From Gemmatimonadaceae bacterium (GTDB taxonomy: Bacteria > Gemmatimonadota > Gemmatimonadetes > Gemmatimonadales > Gemmatimonadaceae), in assembly GCA_025358925.1 (NCBI GenBank), contig JANYHT010000029.1, forward strand, positions 124,001 through 188,000: 64,000 nt of DNA, written 5' to 3'. Shown here one piece after another: positions 52,754-61,754 of the stretch (position 1 is its first letter; the number at the start of each line of letters is the position of its first letter). The notes below the pieces were generated by a model. The model was given only the letters and a program-made list of their open reading frames with translations, was not told where the DNA came from and searched no databases. The position numbers and the translations under genes are program-made.

Positions 52754-54718
52754 CTACATCACTGTCGTCTGCAAATCCAGCAACGCCTTCTTCAACAAAT
52801 CAACCTTCTTCGCGTCGCAACTACGATCCCCGTCAAGCTGCGATGACAGCTTCGTGAGCGCCGCATTCCGCTGCGCACCTGTGGCCTTCTCCGCGCTTGA
52901 AATGGAGGAGCGAATTTCTGCGATCCGTGATGGATTTACGCAGCCTTTGCGCTCAAGTTGATCGGCGTATGACTTGGCCAACGAGAAGCTTGCCGGCCAC
53001 TCGATTTTTGGCTGTCCTTGCGCGTTGAGATACGTCCACTTCACCGTCTTCGCCGCGTCGATCTCATTTTGCGAGATGTACTGACTCGGCACTAATTCTG
53101 CCACGTCGAGTCCACGGGCGATTTCCGAGCTGATCATGCTGCCGTTGTACCAGTACACCGACCACGAGCCACCCATCGCCATGCGCGTGGAGTCTACCGG
53201 CCCACGATCAAACGACGCAATCTCCATCGGATGCTTTGCGTCAGTCCAATCGAATACCGAAATGCCCCCTTGGTACCACGACTGCACCATCACGTCTCGG
53301 CCTGGAATTGGAATCAGCGATCCGTTGTGCGCGACGCAGTTTTCGTTGGCGGTCTGTACGGCGGGCAGTTTGTAATAGCTTTGGAACTTGAGTTTTTTGT
53401 TTTCGATTGTAAAGATCGCATCGGCACCCCATTCTGGCTTGTCGCCGACACGGCACTTGGGCGAGCTGCCACCGCCCCACTCGTCGGAGAAGAGCAGTTT
53501 CGTGCCATCGTTGTTGAATGTGGCCGAGTGCCAATAGGCGAAATTAGAGTCGGCCACGGCGTCGAGGCGTATCGGGTTTACTGGGTCGCTGATGTCCAGC
53601 AACAACCCATGCCCTTCACAGGCACCTCCAGCGATGCCGAGTGCGGGATACACCGTGATGTCGTGACACTGTGAACGATCAGAGATAACGCCACTCGGTG
53701 CGGGTGCTGCCGCAAAGGTGCGATTTATTACGGCTTGAATCACACCACGAATTGCCGCGCTATCGGCGGCGTTCGCGGTGCCCGAGCCGCCGCGTGCTTT
53801 GACCACGCTATCGAGCATCGGGTGAATCATTTGCGGAGGAATAACCAGGTCGGCGCCGGACTGCGGATTTTTCGCGATAAATGCACCTGACGCGCGCGCG
53901 ACTGCGAGCGACTTTGCGGCGGCTTCCTTATCGGCATCGGACAAACCATGGCTCGGATTGTTTTTCAGACCAGCGAAAATATTGGCGCGACGCACGACGG
54001 CCGCCTTCGACGGATCAGCGAGTGGCACTTTGATGATTTCAATGCGCAACCGCGACGACGTCGGATCGTCCGCCTCCAAATTTCCCGCGCATCCTGCGAG
54101 CTCGTTCGGGGAGCGAATACCGGCTGAACCAGAAACGTAGATGTACACGTTTTGCTTGTCCTTCGGATCTTCCAGCACCGTGTGCGTGTGCGACCCACGG
54201 CATGTCTGAACATTCGCAATCAACTTCGGTGCCTTGATATCCGTGATGTCGAACACGCGCACGCCACGCATGCGCAGCTTGCTCACCGTATCCGCGACAC
54301 CACCCGGCAAACAGTCCGTGCGTCCATTGTTCGCTTCAGCGGACATGAACATCAAATTCCGGTAAACAGAAATATCGTTTTGCGATGCCGGGCAGCTGAA
54401 CGCAGTGACCAACACCGGTTTGGACGGATCCGATACGTCCCAAATTACCGGGCCATTGTAATTGCCTTGAATGGCGTACTTCCCGGTGAAGGCGAGATCG
54501 GAATTTGTGCTACCGAAGAAACCCGGCGGTGAGACGACTTTTGCGGTGACCCTCATGTTTGAGGATGCTTCGCCAGCGTTCAGCAGGCCGGCTTTCAGTC
54601 CGACGCGCGGATCCGTGGCCGGATTTGGACGCGGTGCCATGGGGGGCGTGTTGCGCGCGCACGCAGCGATACTCACGACGATCGCGACCGCTGTGGCACG
54701 ATGCGCAATGAACGACAT
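52754..54718 (-). CDS. LVIVD-repeat lipoprotein
   Basis: A 654-residue lipoprotein with lipobox SIAAC after the signal peptide (start ATG 54718; open frame to 54784). Repeats with the pattern VWDVSDPSKPVLV, VFDITDIKAPKLI, LLDISDPVNPIRL and VFDWTDAKHPMEI are LVIVD-type beta-propeller blades. HxxTVLEDPKD and HSATFNNDGTKLLFSDEWGGG lie between them. The C-terminal 100 residues are helical. Function unknown, probably in the outer membrane or periplasm. It lies downstream of the DUF305 gene on the same strand (80 bases). Confidence 0.8.
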   Translation of the reverse strand: MSFIAHRATAVAIVVSIAACARNTPPMAPRPNPATDPRVGLKAGLLNAGEASSNMRVTAKVVSPPGFFGSTNSDLAFTGKYAIQGNYNGPVIWDVSDPSKPVLVTAFSCPASQNDISVYRNLMFMSAEANNGRTDCLPGGVADTVSKLRMRGVRVFDITDIKAPKLIANVQTCRGSHTHTVLEDPKDKQNVYIYVSGSAGIRSPNELAGCAGNLEADDPTSSRLRIEIIKVPLADPSKAAVVRRANIFAGLKNNPSHGLSDADKEAAAKSLAVARASGAFIAKNPQSGADLVIPPQMIHPMLDSVVKARGGSGTANAADSAAIRGVIQAVINRTFAAAPAPSGVISDRSQCHDITVYPALGIAGGACEGHGLLLDISDPVNPIRLDAVADSNFAYWHSATFNNDGTKLLFSDEWGGGSSPKCRVGDKPEWGADAIFTIENKKLKFQSYYKLPAVQTANENCVAHNGSLIPIPGRDVMVQSWYQGGISVFDWTDAKHPMEIASFDRGPVDSTRMAMGGSWSVYWYNGSMISSEIARGLDVAELVPSQYISQNEIDAAKTVKWTYLNAQGQPKIEWPASFSLAKSYADQLERKGCVNPSRIAEIRSSISSAEKATGAQRNAALTKLSSQLDGDRSCDAKKVDLLKKALLDLQTTVM

Positions 54719-54797
54719 ACTGGAACGACGTGGTGGCCGGAGGGGCATAGGGAATGGTCTGGGTGAGCAAACGTGGAACAACACAAATCGCCGCCCT

Positions 54798-55502
54798 TTA
54801 CGACGGTGGCGGCGCGAATCCCATCTCGAGCATCATCGAGAGCATGCGTCGAATTTCGGTGGACTGATCCACTTCAACGTCGGAGGCAAATTTAAAAACG
54901 GACTCATCCTGCCCCGCGCCTTGCGACGAAAACAACGTTTTCACCATAGCGACGGCGCCGCGATGGTGTTGCATCATATACGTCAAAAACAATCGATCAT
55001 AGGTTGTACCGCGTGCGGCATCGAGTTCCTTCATCTGCGCATCATTCAGCATTCCCGGCATCACGGCCATGTCACGCATGCCCGGCATCGCGACCATGAC
55101 ATGGCCTGTCATCGCGGGCATGTCGTGATTCTCGGTCAGCTGGCCCGTCGAGTCAACGTTCGGCGTAATTTGGTTGCGGTCGGCGAGCCATGTTTGCATG
55201 AGCGTGATCTCATCGGACTGCGCGTTGATGATGCGCGCGGTCAGTCGTTGCACCGACGCACTGGCGCCGTGCGTCGGTGCCCATCGGGAGATCCTGATCG
55301 CTTGCGCGTGATGATGAATCATCCCGCGCATGAAATCGACGTCGGCCTGCGTGTAGGGATACCGCAGACTATCAGCGCGCGCGCGGGCGATTGCGCCAGC
55401 TGCACCCATCACGAATACCGGAGTCGACGGTCGCGCACTGGCGCAGCCGACCGCAGCCAAGGTAAACGCGATCCGGCACGCGGTGAAACGACTCAACCGC
55501 AT
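54798..55502 (-). CDS. DUF305 lipoprotein
   Basis: A 234-residue lipoprotein with lipobox AAVGC after a signal peptide (ATG 55502). Two ferritin-like helical halves carry the DUF305 signatures: DVDFMRGMIHHHAQAI and LFLTYMMQHHRGAVAMV. A Met/His-rich linker (HDMPAMTGHVMVAMPGM, GMRDMAVMPGM) lies between them and could bind copper or silver. DUF305 proteins are often found with copper-handling genes, though none is adjacent. It is divergent from the cupin gene. Confidence 0.88.
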   Translation of the reverse strand: MRLSRFTACRIAFTLAAVGCASARPSTPVFVMGAAGAIARARADSLRYPYTQADVDFMRGMIHHHAQAIRISRWAPTHGASASVQRLTARIINAQSDEITLMQTWLADRNQITPNVDSTGQLTENHDMPAMTGHVMVAMPGMRDMAVMPGMLNDAQMKELDAARGTTYDRLFLTYMMQHHRGAVAMVKTLFSSQGAGQDESVFKFASDVEVDQSTEIRRMLSMMLEMGFAPPPS

Positions 55503-55633
55503 TCGCAGCCGCGTGTTCGGGAGAAACCGAGAATGCCCGAGATCTTGAGACATCCGGTAAAATGTACTCGCTTCGAGTTGCTCGTGCTGGGAGGTTTGAT
55601 CACACTGTTTCACCACTCACGGGAGCTGGCACT

Positions 55634-56038
55634 ATGCGTATCAGGTTCGCGACCGCTTTGACCGTTCTGCTCGTTGTCGTGCTGTCGTACCCCGCACGCG
55701 CATCGGCGCAAGCGGTCGCCACCGCGCTCATGACAAAGGACCTGCCGGAATTCGTCGGCAAAGAGGTGGTCATGTCCACCGTGTTGTACCCGGCGGGCGT
55801 CGCGTCCAAGCCGCATCGGCATGACGCACACACTCTCGTTTATGTGCTGGAAGGGACGGTCATTATGCAGATCGCCGGCGGTGTCGCGATGACCCTCGCG
55901 CCGGGGCAAACGTTTTATGAAAATCCAACAGATGTGCATATCACGTCGCGCAATGCGAGTACGACGGCACCGGCGAAGATCCTCGTGTTCATGATCAAAG
56001 AGAAAGGCAAGTCGGCGACGCGACCAGCGCCGTTTTAA
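55634..56038 (+). CDS. Exported cupin-domain protein
   Basis: A 134-residue protein with a signal peptide (ATALTVLLVVVLSYPARASA) and a single small cupin barrel. The metal site is formed by PHRHDAHTLVYVLEG (His-x-His and Glu) and a second His near NPTDVHITSRN. The family covers many small binding or enzyme proteins and the substrate is unknown. GGGAG at 55621-55625 supports ATG 55634. Its stop overlaps the convergent DUF5916 gene by 4 bases. Confidence 0.85.
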   Translation: MRIRFATALTVLLVVVLSYPARASAQAVATALMTKDLPEFVGKEVVMSTVLYPAGVASKPHRHDAHTLVYVLEGTVIMQIAGGVAMTLAPGQTFYENPTDVHITSRNASTTAPAKILVFMIKEKGKSATRPAPF

Positions 56039-58326
56039 AACGCAAACATCTGCGTGTATTTCACGATGACACCAAACCCCGTCACAGGAGCGTCAGGCAT
56101 CGTAATTTTCTGCTCATTCAGCACGACGAACAGGTCACTGAGCGGATGATGGATAAGGTTGAACCGCAGGTTGGCATTGAGCTGATGCGCGCGCGGATCA
56201 TATTGCGCGAGCGCGTCGAAAAACATGTTCGTGGTGAAGCTGTAGTTCGTGCGTGCCGTCCAAAGCAGCGCTTCAAACTTTGCGTTCGGCAAGGTCAACG
56301 TTGCTTCGGTGTGTGACACGCCAACGGATGTGCTGAAGCGGGCGTTCGGTCGCGTCGTCACCAAGAGCTGCTGCGAATGCTGTGTCCCATTCCATAACCC
56401 ACCTTCGATCAGCGTGTACGTGGCTGACAGCTTTCGACTAGCGTTGGTCGCGCCTTTGAACTGCCAGTCGGTCCATGCGTAACCGCCCGCCGGAATCGGC
56501 GCGATGGCCTGATTGATGCGAAACGGCGACGCGATCCGCTGGAAGCGCGGGTTAACGGACAGCTCAAAAAAGGCACCGCTGCTCAAGAAAAATGTGTAGC
56601 CAGTGTGCAAATCTTTCGCGGAGATTTTCCCGTCCAGCGACTCGTAGTAATTCCATGTGATGTGTGGATGCATCTCACGTGTGCCGATACGTGCGAGCCA
56701 CGTGGGACGCGGGCGGATGCCAATGTCGGCGAGATATTTACGCGTGTCGGTGCGACGAAAAAATCCTAAGTCGTCCGCAAAGTCACGTCCGATCTCGAGC
56801 ACGCCAACTTTCGCATGAACAAAATTACCCTCGTGATTGACTGAAGAACGCCAAGCGAACTGACCGCCATTGCGACCAGGGGTGCGCGTACCGATCGCAT
56901 AACTACTCCAATCCCATGTGCCGGGCAGACGGAACGTCGCATCGACACCCGCGACGCGATTCCAATTGTGCGCGTTACCCGTACCGATCGCTTCGCGGTC
57001 GAGTACAATAAAACCCACGTCAGATCCAGGCGCCAAATTTTTGCGCAAGCGTAGCACGCCGTAACGGTTGGCCGGTGCGGTGGCGGATCGTTGCGTCTGG
57101 ATCGCGAGTGCACCGATAGTGAGCCCGCCTGCGGTGCCTGTGAGTCGAACGCCAGCGGGAATTGGCAGCGCGCGGCCGTCGGGTGAGAGGCCGATACGTC
57201 GACTGAAGAACAGCAACATGTCTTCGTCCGGTGTCGGCGCGAGCAACACGCGATTGTTGCGCGCGGCATCACCCACGTAAAAGATGCCCGAGTTTTCGAG
57301 AAAAAACTCACGTTTTTCGGGAAAGAACTGACTGAATTGCGTGAGGTTGACTTGCTGCTCATCCGCTTCGACCTGCGCGAAGTCGGGGTTGACCGACAGG
57401 TTGAACGCGAGATGTCGCGTCACGCCGTATGTGACATCGAGTCCGGCCGCCTCACTCGCAACGGTATGCTTGCCACCCAACTCGCGCACGGTGCGGCCCA
57501 CCGCATACGGCTTGATGCGAAGGTCCCGCGACGTGCCCTCAATCTCCAGTCCCTCAAGCGTGCCGGCCAATGAGACACGGGTGATGCTGAATGCACGCGG
57601 AATGGGCGCCCAGTATGTCACTTCGTTGCGATGCCGAATGCGTCGCGCAAAGTTGATGCCCCACCCCGTGTTGGTTCCCAACTGATAGCGCAGGGTGCGA
57701 AAGGGAATGGCCATCTCGACGGTCCAGCCATCAGCCGTGCGCTGCGTTTTCACGGTCCATACGCCATCCCAGCTGGTATTGACTTCACGTCCCTCGTTCG
57801 CCACTTGGCGATCCGCACGCGCACCATCGGCATTCGTAAGAAACACATAGCCGTTGCGTCGATCATGGAACGTGTCGAGCAACACTTCAAAATCATCCTG
57901 ATCGTCTTCTTTGAAATCTTTGCGAATATCGTTGACCACGATGTGTGAGGCCTCGCGATCGTGCAGGACGGCACCAACATAGAGAAACTCCGCGTCAAAC
58001 AGGACGCGCACCTCTGTCGCCTCTGTCGCTGGCTCGCCGGTGCGCGGTTCCGCTTGCGTAAATCCCGACGTAAGTAGGGCTGAATCCCATGCCGCTTCGT
58101 CAAGCTTACCGTCGATAGTGATCGGACGCGCCGTACGAACGGCGCGCATTGTACGCGAGTCTCGCGCCGTCGACGGAACGACCGGAGGAACGACCTGCGC
58201 GCCGAGGAGGGTGCTTGCGACAAAGGAAAGAACGACGGTGAGTGGTACGGTTTGGCAGGGTATCACGGGACGCGTATGTAGTGGACGGTATTCGGTCTGC
58301 TGCGAAACGTAGTGAGCGCCTAACAC
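56035..58326 (-). CDS. DUF5916 protein with CBM9-like domain, outer-membrane type
   Basis: A 763-residue exported protein. After a signal region (LTVVLSFVASTLLGA, about residues 28-43), a CBM9-like domain spans about 60-250 (ITIDGKLDEAAWDSALL, then DFEVLLDTFHDRRNGYVF and WDGVWTVKTQRTADGWTVEM, read in parts). The rest is the DUF5916 beta-strand-rich part (FNLSVNPDFAQVEADEQQVN, FFPEKREFFLENSGIF) that ends in alternating strands and a final aromatic residue (KYTQMFAF), as in outer-membrane barrels. Likely a surface carbohydrate-binding protein. The exact start is uncertain. Confidence 0.85.
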   Translation of the reverse strand: MLGAHYVSQQTEYRPLHTRPVIPCQTVPLTVVLSFVASTLLGAQVVPPVVPSTARDSRTMRAVRTARPITIDGKLDEAAWDSALLTSGFTQAEPRTGEPATEATEVRVLFDAEFLYVGAVLHDREASHIVVNDIRKDFKEDDQDDFEVLLDTFHDRRNGYVFLTNADGARADRQVANEGREVNTSWDGVWTVKTQRTADGWTVEMAIPFRTLRYQLGTNTGWGINFARRIRHRNEVTYWAPIPRAFSITRVSLAGTLEGLEIEGTSRDLRIKPYAVGRTVRELGGKHTVASEAAGLDVTYGVTRHLAFNLSVNPDFAQVEADEQQVNLTQFSQFFPEKREFFLENSGIFYVGDAARNNRVLLAPTPDEDMLLFFSRRIGLSPDGRALPIPAGVRLTGTAGGLTIGALAIQTQRSATAPANRYGVLRLRKNLAPGSDVGFIVLDREAIGTGNAHNWNRVAGVDATFRLPGTWDWSSYAIGTRTPGRNGGQFAWRSSVNHEGNFVHAKVGVLEIGRDFADDLGFFRRTDTRKYLADIGIRPRPTWLARIGTREMHPHITWNYYESLDGKISAKDLHTGYTFFLSSGAFFELSVNPRFQRIASPFRINQAIAPIPAGGYAWTDWQFKGATNASRKLSATYTLIEGGLWNGTQHSQQLLVTTRPNARFSTSVGVSHTEATLTLPNAKFEALLWTARTNYSFTTNMFFDALAQYDPRAHQLNANLRFNLIHHPLSDLFVVLNEQKITMPDAPVTGFGVIVKYTQMFAF

Positions 58327-58406
58327 TTACGGTCGACACCGCTGGACGTCATGTTATTCGGCTCTCGACACCATTCGTCGTTGGCCTTCACTCAACCTAG
58401 AAACGT

Positions 58407-59195
58407 ATGTCACGACAATCGCGAACCGTTGCAGTAGCGCTCTTCGCCGTGGGTGTAGGGGCCTGTGCGAAAGACGTACCCATTGCTGAACTGAAAGGCT
58501 CCTGCGCAGACGTTTACAAAGCGCAGGTCTGCACGTGGGCGAAGATGCAGGGCGACAGTGTCTTAGAAGTGGGAGCCACCGTTCCGATCGCCAGTATTGA
58601 AAATTCAACGGTGCAAGCGCCGATGGTGTGGCCGCCAGTGGCTGCAGCGGCGCTCGACATTCCCGAAGCCGCACGACAGAAGAGTGGACTCGTGCAATTT
58701 ACAATGTATTGGGAGGCGGGTGGACATCCACCGGGACCGTTTCTGACGCCACACTTTGACATGCATTTTAACCGCATTACTGCGGCGGAGCGGTCGGCCA
58801 TTGATTGCGTCGATCTAAGCAAACCCGTTTCGTTGCCAGCGGGATACGCGCTTCCGGACATCGCGTTGCCGCCCGACATGGCCAAGATGATGGGTGTGCC
58901 GACATTAGTTGGACTCTGTGTACCGCAAATGGGCATGCACGCGCTCGCATCGAGTGAGCTCGAGAGCAAGGAGACATTCCGGAGCAGCATGGTGGTCGGC
59001 TATTCGCGCGCTGCGCCGATTTTTATCGAGCCGATGGTGACGAAAGCGATGCTGTTGGAGAAGAAGTCTTTCGACCTCGCCGTGCCGAGCATTCCTGGCC
59101 TCACCGGAGCGCATCCAACAAAATTCCGCGCCGACTATGACGCGACGAAGCAAGAGTACCGGATGACGTTCTCCGCGTTTTCTACCGGTATGTAG
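58407..59195 (+). CDS. DUF5602/TTHB210-like lipoprotein
   Basis: A 262-residue lipoprotein with lipobox GVGAC (Cys20). PFLTPHFDMHFNRIT near residue 115 and the later PQMGMHALASSEL give a His/Met pattern. The HFDxHF motif reminds me of the DUF5602/TTHB210-like family, but I cannot confirm this. The product is probably periplasmic or outer-membrane. It is divergent from the DUF5916 gene, and a strong hairpin follows. Confidence 0.6.
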   Translation: MSRQSRTVAVALFAVGVGACAKDVPIAELKGSCADVYKAQVCTWAKMQGDSVLEVGATVPIASIENSTVQAPMVWPPVAAAALDIPEAARQKSGLVQFTMYWEAGGHPPGPFLTPHFDMHFNRITAAERSAIDCVDLSKPVSLPAGYALPDIALPPDMAKMMGVPTLVGLCVPQMGMHALASSELESKETFRSSMVVGYSRAAPIFIEPMVTKAMLLEKKSFDLAVPSIPGLTGAHPTKFRADYDATKQEYRMTFSAFSTGM

Positions 59196-59229
59196 AGCGG
59201 CGTTGCCCGATTTATTGGCAGTACTTCAG

Positions 59230-59261
59230 GCGGGCGCGGTGGGGAAACCCACCACGCCCGC
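59230..59261. terminator. Bidirectional hairpin terminator
   Basis: GCGGGCGCGGTGGG / CCCACCACGCCCGC with a GAAA tetraloop; one G-T wobble in a 14-base stem. It lies between the converging genes at 58407-59195 and 59265-59855. No clear T-run. Confidence 0.65.
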
Positions 59262-59264
59262 ATG

Positions 59265-59855
59265 TCAGTTCATAGACCAAGTAGTGCTGAGCATGACCCG
59301 ATCCCACGCGAGTCGGAGTTCACCATGAGGCCCTCCGACGTCGCGCGATGTAGTGAGCCACATGGAAAAACTCTCCAGTGGTGCGGCCACGCTTGTTTGC
59401 CGCATATCGATGCGCGCAATGTCGTTCGCGGGATTGTATGTCATCGCTGCCGCCATCGGCGACTGACCGACGTCCTTTTGGACGAGCAATTTCCATCCAG
59501 TGCGCATTGGTATTGCCTGCAAGACCCACGATCCCTTTGGTACCTTTGCGCCGCCAATCACCAAGTCCACATCGGTGGTCAGCATCGTTGCGCCATTCGC
59601 ACCAAGTCGCCACGATTTGTCATACGGAACAAGACTGTCCGTGAACAACGCACGTCCGCGCAGTTGCGGCTGACCATAGTCAATGCGAATGATCGACGGC
59701 TTCGCGGCGCCGCGCGCCGCGCTGTCTACCAACGTGAGCGTGACCTCCGTCGACGCACGTCCGCTTGGCGCGGCGCGCATGGCGCCTTGAGCCGCAAGCG
59801 GTAGGGTCACCACTGTACTTGTCACGGCCGCGAAGAACATTGTGCGGAATTGCAT
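59265..59855 (-). CDS. DUF2911 family exported protein
   Basis: A 196-residue protein with a signal peptide (MFFAAVTSTVVTLPLAAQG). The block SIIRIDYGQPQLRGRALFTD, then LVPYDKSWRLGANGATMLTT and GGAKVPKGSWVLQAIP, read in parts, is the DUF2911 signature. The function is unknown; it is a beta-sandwich-type periplasmic protein. It lies 83 bases after the last permease gene and may be read in the same transcript. ATG 59855; sequence upstream in frame overlaps the permease. Confidence 0.88.
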   Translation of the reverse strand: MQFRTMFFAAVTSTVVTLPLAAQGAMRAAPSGRASTEVTLTLVDSAARGAAKPSIIRIDYGQPQLRGRALFTDSLVPYDKSWRLGANGATMLTTDVDLVIGGAKVPKGSWVLQAIPMRTGWKLLVQKDVGQSPMAAAMTYNPANDIARIDMRQTSVAAPLESFSMWLTTSRDVGGPHGELRLAWDRVMLSTTWSMN

Positions 59856-59938
59856 GAGCTGTGGTCCGGAGAATGGAGGCGCACGGTCGTGCGCAATGAC
59901 TCGCTCGTCGCTAAGGATCCACTGCAGCCCCGCGACAA

Positions 59939-60829
59939 TCAATGGGCACGCAACGTCGCCGAAAACGCGTCGGTGAGCAGATTGAATCCGAGCACCGCCA
60001 TGGTGATCGCAATTCCGGGAAAGAACGGCAGCCACCACGCGACACGCAAAAATGCCTGCGATTGCCCGGCGAGCATCCCCCATGTCATCACGTTCGGATC
60101 ACCTAAGCCAAGAAACCCCAAACTTGCTTCGACGAGCAATACCTGTCCGAACAGCAGTCCAACGACCGTCAATGCGCCAGGCACAACGTTTGGCAGCACG
60201 GTTCGTCGAAGGATCTGCACGGTGGTAGCACCGGTTGCTTCTGCAGCAATCACGAACTCGGCGCGTCTGAGCGAGAGCACTTCACCGCGTACCACACGCG
60301 CCAGTACGGGCCATGACGTCAGGCCGAGTATCAGGATGAGACGATCAACACCCGGACCGAACAATGCCACGGCCACAACAACCAAAAAGAATCGAGGCAG
60401 TACTTGCAGCAGCTCTGTGACACGCGTGCACAATTGGTCCACCCAACCTCCGCAGTATCCGCCGAGCAAACCAACGAACATTCCGCAGGCGAACGACAAT
60501 GCGCTCACGGCCAACGCAATCAGCATGGAGGTGCGCGCACCAAAGAGCACGCCACTGAGCATGTCGCGACCAAGCGCATCGGTGCCGAAGGCATGCCGGG
60601 TTGACGGGGCGAGGAGTGGCGGGCCAACGATTGAAAACGGATCGACCGACGTCATGATCGGTCCGCACGTAGCCATTGCCACGACAATGCCTGCTAACAC
60701 CACACCGATTTTTCCAGACGGCAATCTGATCAATGCAGCGAATGCAGATCGCCACTCGAGCGCGCCGGTCGACGTCTCTCGCGAAGGCTTAAGCGAGTTC
60801 AACTCGTGGATCGCGCGCAGCGTAAACAA
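59939..60829 (-). CDS. Peptide/nickel-type ABC transporter permease, C-type
   Basis: A 296-residue DppC/OppC-like permease. DALGRDMLSGVLFGARTSML is the usual N-terminal signature of C-type subunits, and EATGATTVQILRRTVLPNVV is the EAA loop that contacts the ATPase. About six membrane helices, ending FNLLTDAFSATLRAH. It pairs with the B-type permease encoded just upstream. The start is a TTG at 60829 that overlaps the previous gene by 41 bases; a later start is possible. Confidence 0.9.
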   Translation of the reverse strand: MFTLRAIHELNSLKPSRETSTGALEWRSAFAALIRLPSGKIGVVLAGIVVAMATCGPIMTSVDPFSIVGPPLLAPSTRHAFGTDALGRDMLSGVLFGARTSMLIALAVSALSFACGMFVGLLGGYCGGWVDQLCTRVTELLQVLPRFFLVVVAVALFGPGVDRLILILGLTSWPVLARVVRGEVLSLRRAEFVIAAEATGATTVQILRRTVLPNVVPGALTVVGLLFGQVLLVEASLGFLGLGDPNVMTWGMLAGQSQAFLRVAWWLPFFPGIAITMAVLGFNLLTDAFSATLRAH

Positions 60830-61754
60830 GATCCGTGATCAAATTCACCACGACGACTGACACGGAAACGAGCATAAATATGCCCAGCAACACGGGGATA
60901 TCTCGCGATTGCAAGGCCGCGAGGAGAAGTCTCCCAATTCCCGGCCATCCGAACACCACTTCGACGACAACAGCGCCTGTGACAAGCTGGCCAGCGCGTC
61001 CGCCAATGACGGTGATCACCGGCAGCAGCGCGCGCGGCAACGTATGTCGCATCAGCACCCCAAATTCACTTACCCCTTTTCCGCGCGCCGTGCGAACGTG
61101 TTCCACGGTCATCTCGTGCGCCAGCGCACCGCGTGTCACGCGCACAAGCACGGCAAGTTCATGCGCGGCGAGCACAAAAGCGGGCAGCACCAAATGTCGC
61201 GCAAGGTCCCACAGATGCGCAGCGCCTTGCGTCGATCTACCAGCATCAAACATCCCTTGGACGGGGAAGAGTCCGCCGAGCAGCGCGAAGAGCAGAATGG
61301 CGAGTTGGCCGATTAAGAACACCGGTGTCGAATACATCGCCAGTGCGGTGCTGCTGATGCCGAGATCTCCGGCCGTGTGCGGGCGGCGCGCAGCGAGGAT
61401 GCCGAGGGGAAGTGCGCCGATGATTGCGATGAGCAGCGCCGTTCCTGTAAGCAGCAACGTGGCCGGCACACGTTCAAGAATCACGGACATCGCGCTACGG
61501 CCATACACATACGACGCACCAAGGTCGCCGACTGCGACGCGTTGCGCATAAATACCGAGTTGTTCAAAGAGCGGGCGGTCGAGTCCAAAGCGTTGCCGCA
61601 TGAACGCATAGTACGCCGAGTCGCCACTCTCACCGGCGAGTGCGATCACAGGGTCGCCGGGCGCGAGATGGACGAGCAGAAATCCGACCAGCACAATTCC
61701 GGCGACCGCTGGCAACAACTGCAGCAATCGCTGCAGTAGAAAACGCCCGCTCAT
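60789..61754 (-). CDS. Peptide/nickel-type ABC transporter permease, B-type
   Basis: A 321-residue DppB/OppB-like permease. FLLQRLLQLLPAVAGIVLVG is the usual first helix with LVHLAPGDPVIAL after it. The EAA loop is VRTARGKGVSEFGVLMRHTLPRALLPV, read in parts, and GPVVVEVVFGWPG-like residues (GAVVVEVVFGWPGIGRLL) follow. ATG 61754 overlaps the stop of the binding-protein gene (ATGA), so translation is coupled. About six membrane helices. Confidence 0.92.
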   Translation of the reverse strand: MSGRFLLQRLLQLLPAVAGIVLVGFLLVHLAPGDPVIALAGESGDSAYYAFMRQRFGLDRPLFEQLGIYAQRVAVGDLGASYVYGRSAMSVILERVPATLLLTGTALLIAIIGALPLGILAARRPHTAGDLGISSTALAMYSTPVFLIGQLAILLFALLGGLFPVQGMFDAGRSTQGAAHLWDLARHLVLPAFVLAAHELAVLVRVTRGALAHEMTVEHVRTARGKGVSEFGVLMRHTLPRALLPVITVIGGRAGQLVTGAVVVEVVFGWPGIGRLLLAALQSRDIPVLLGIFMLVSVSVVVVNLITDLVYAARDPRVELA

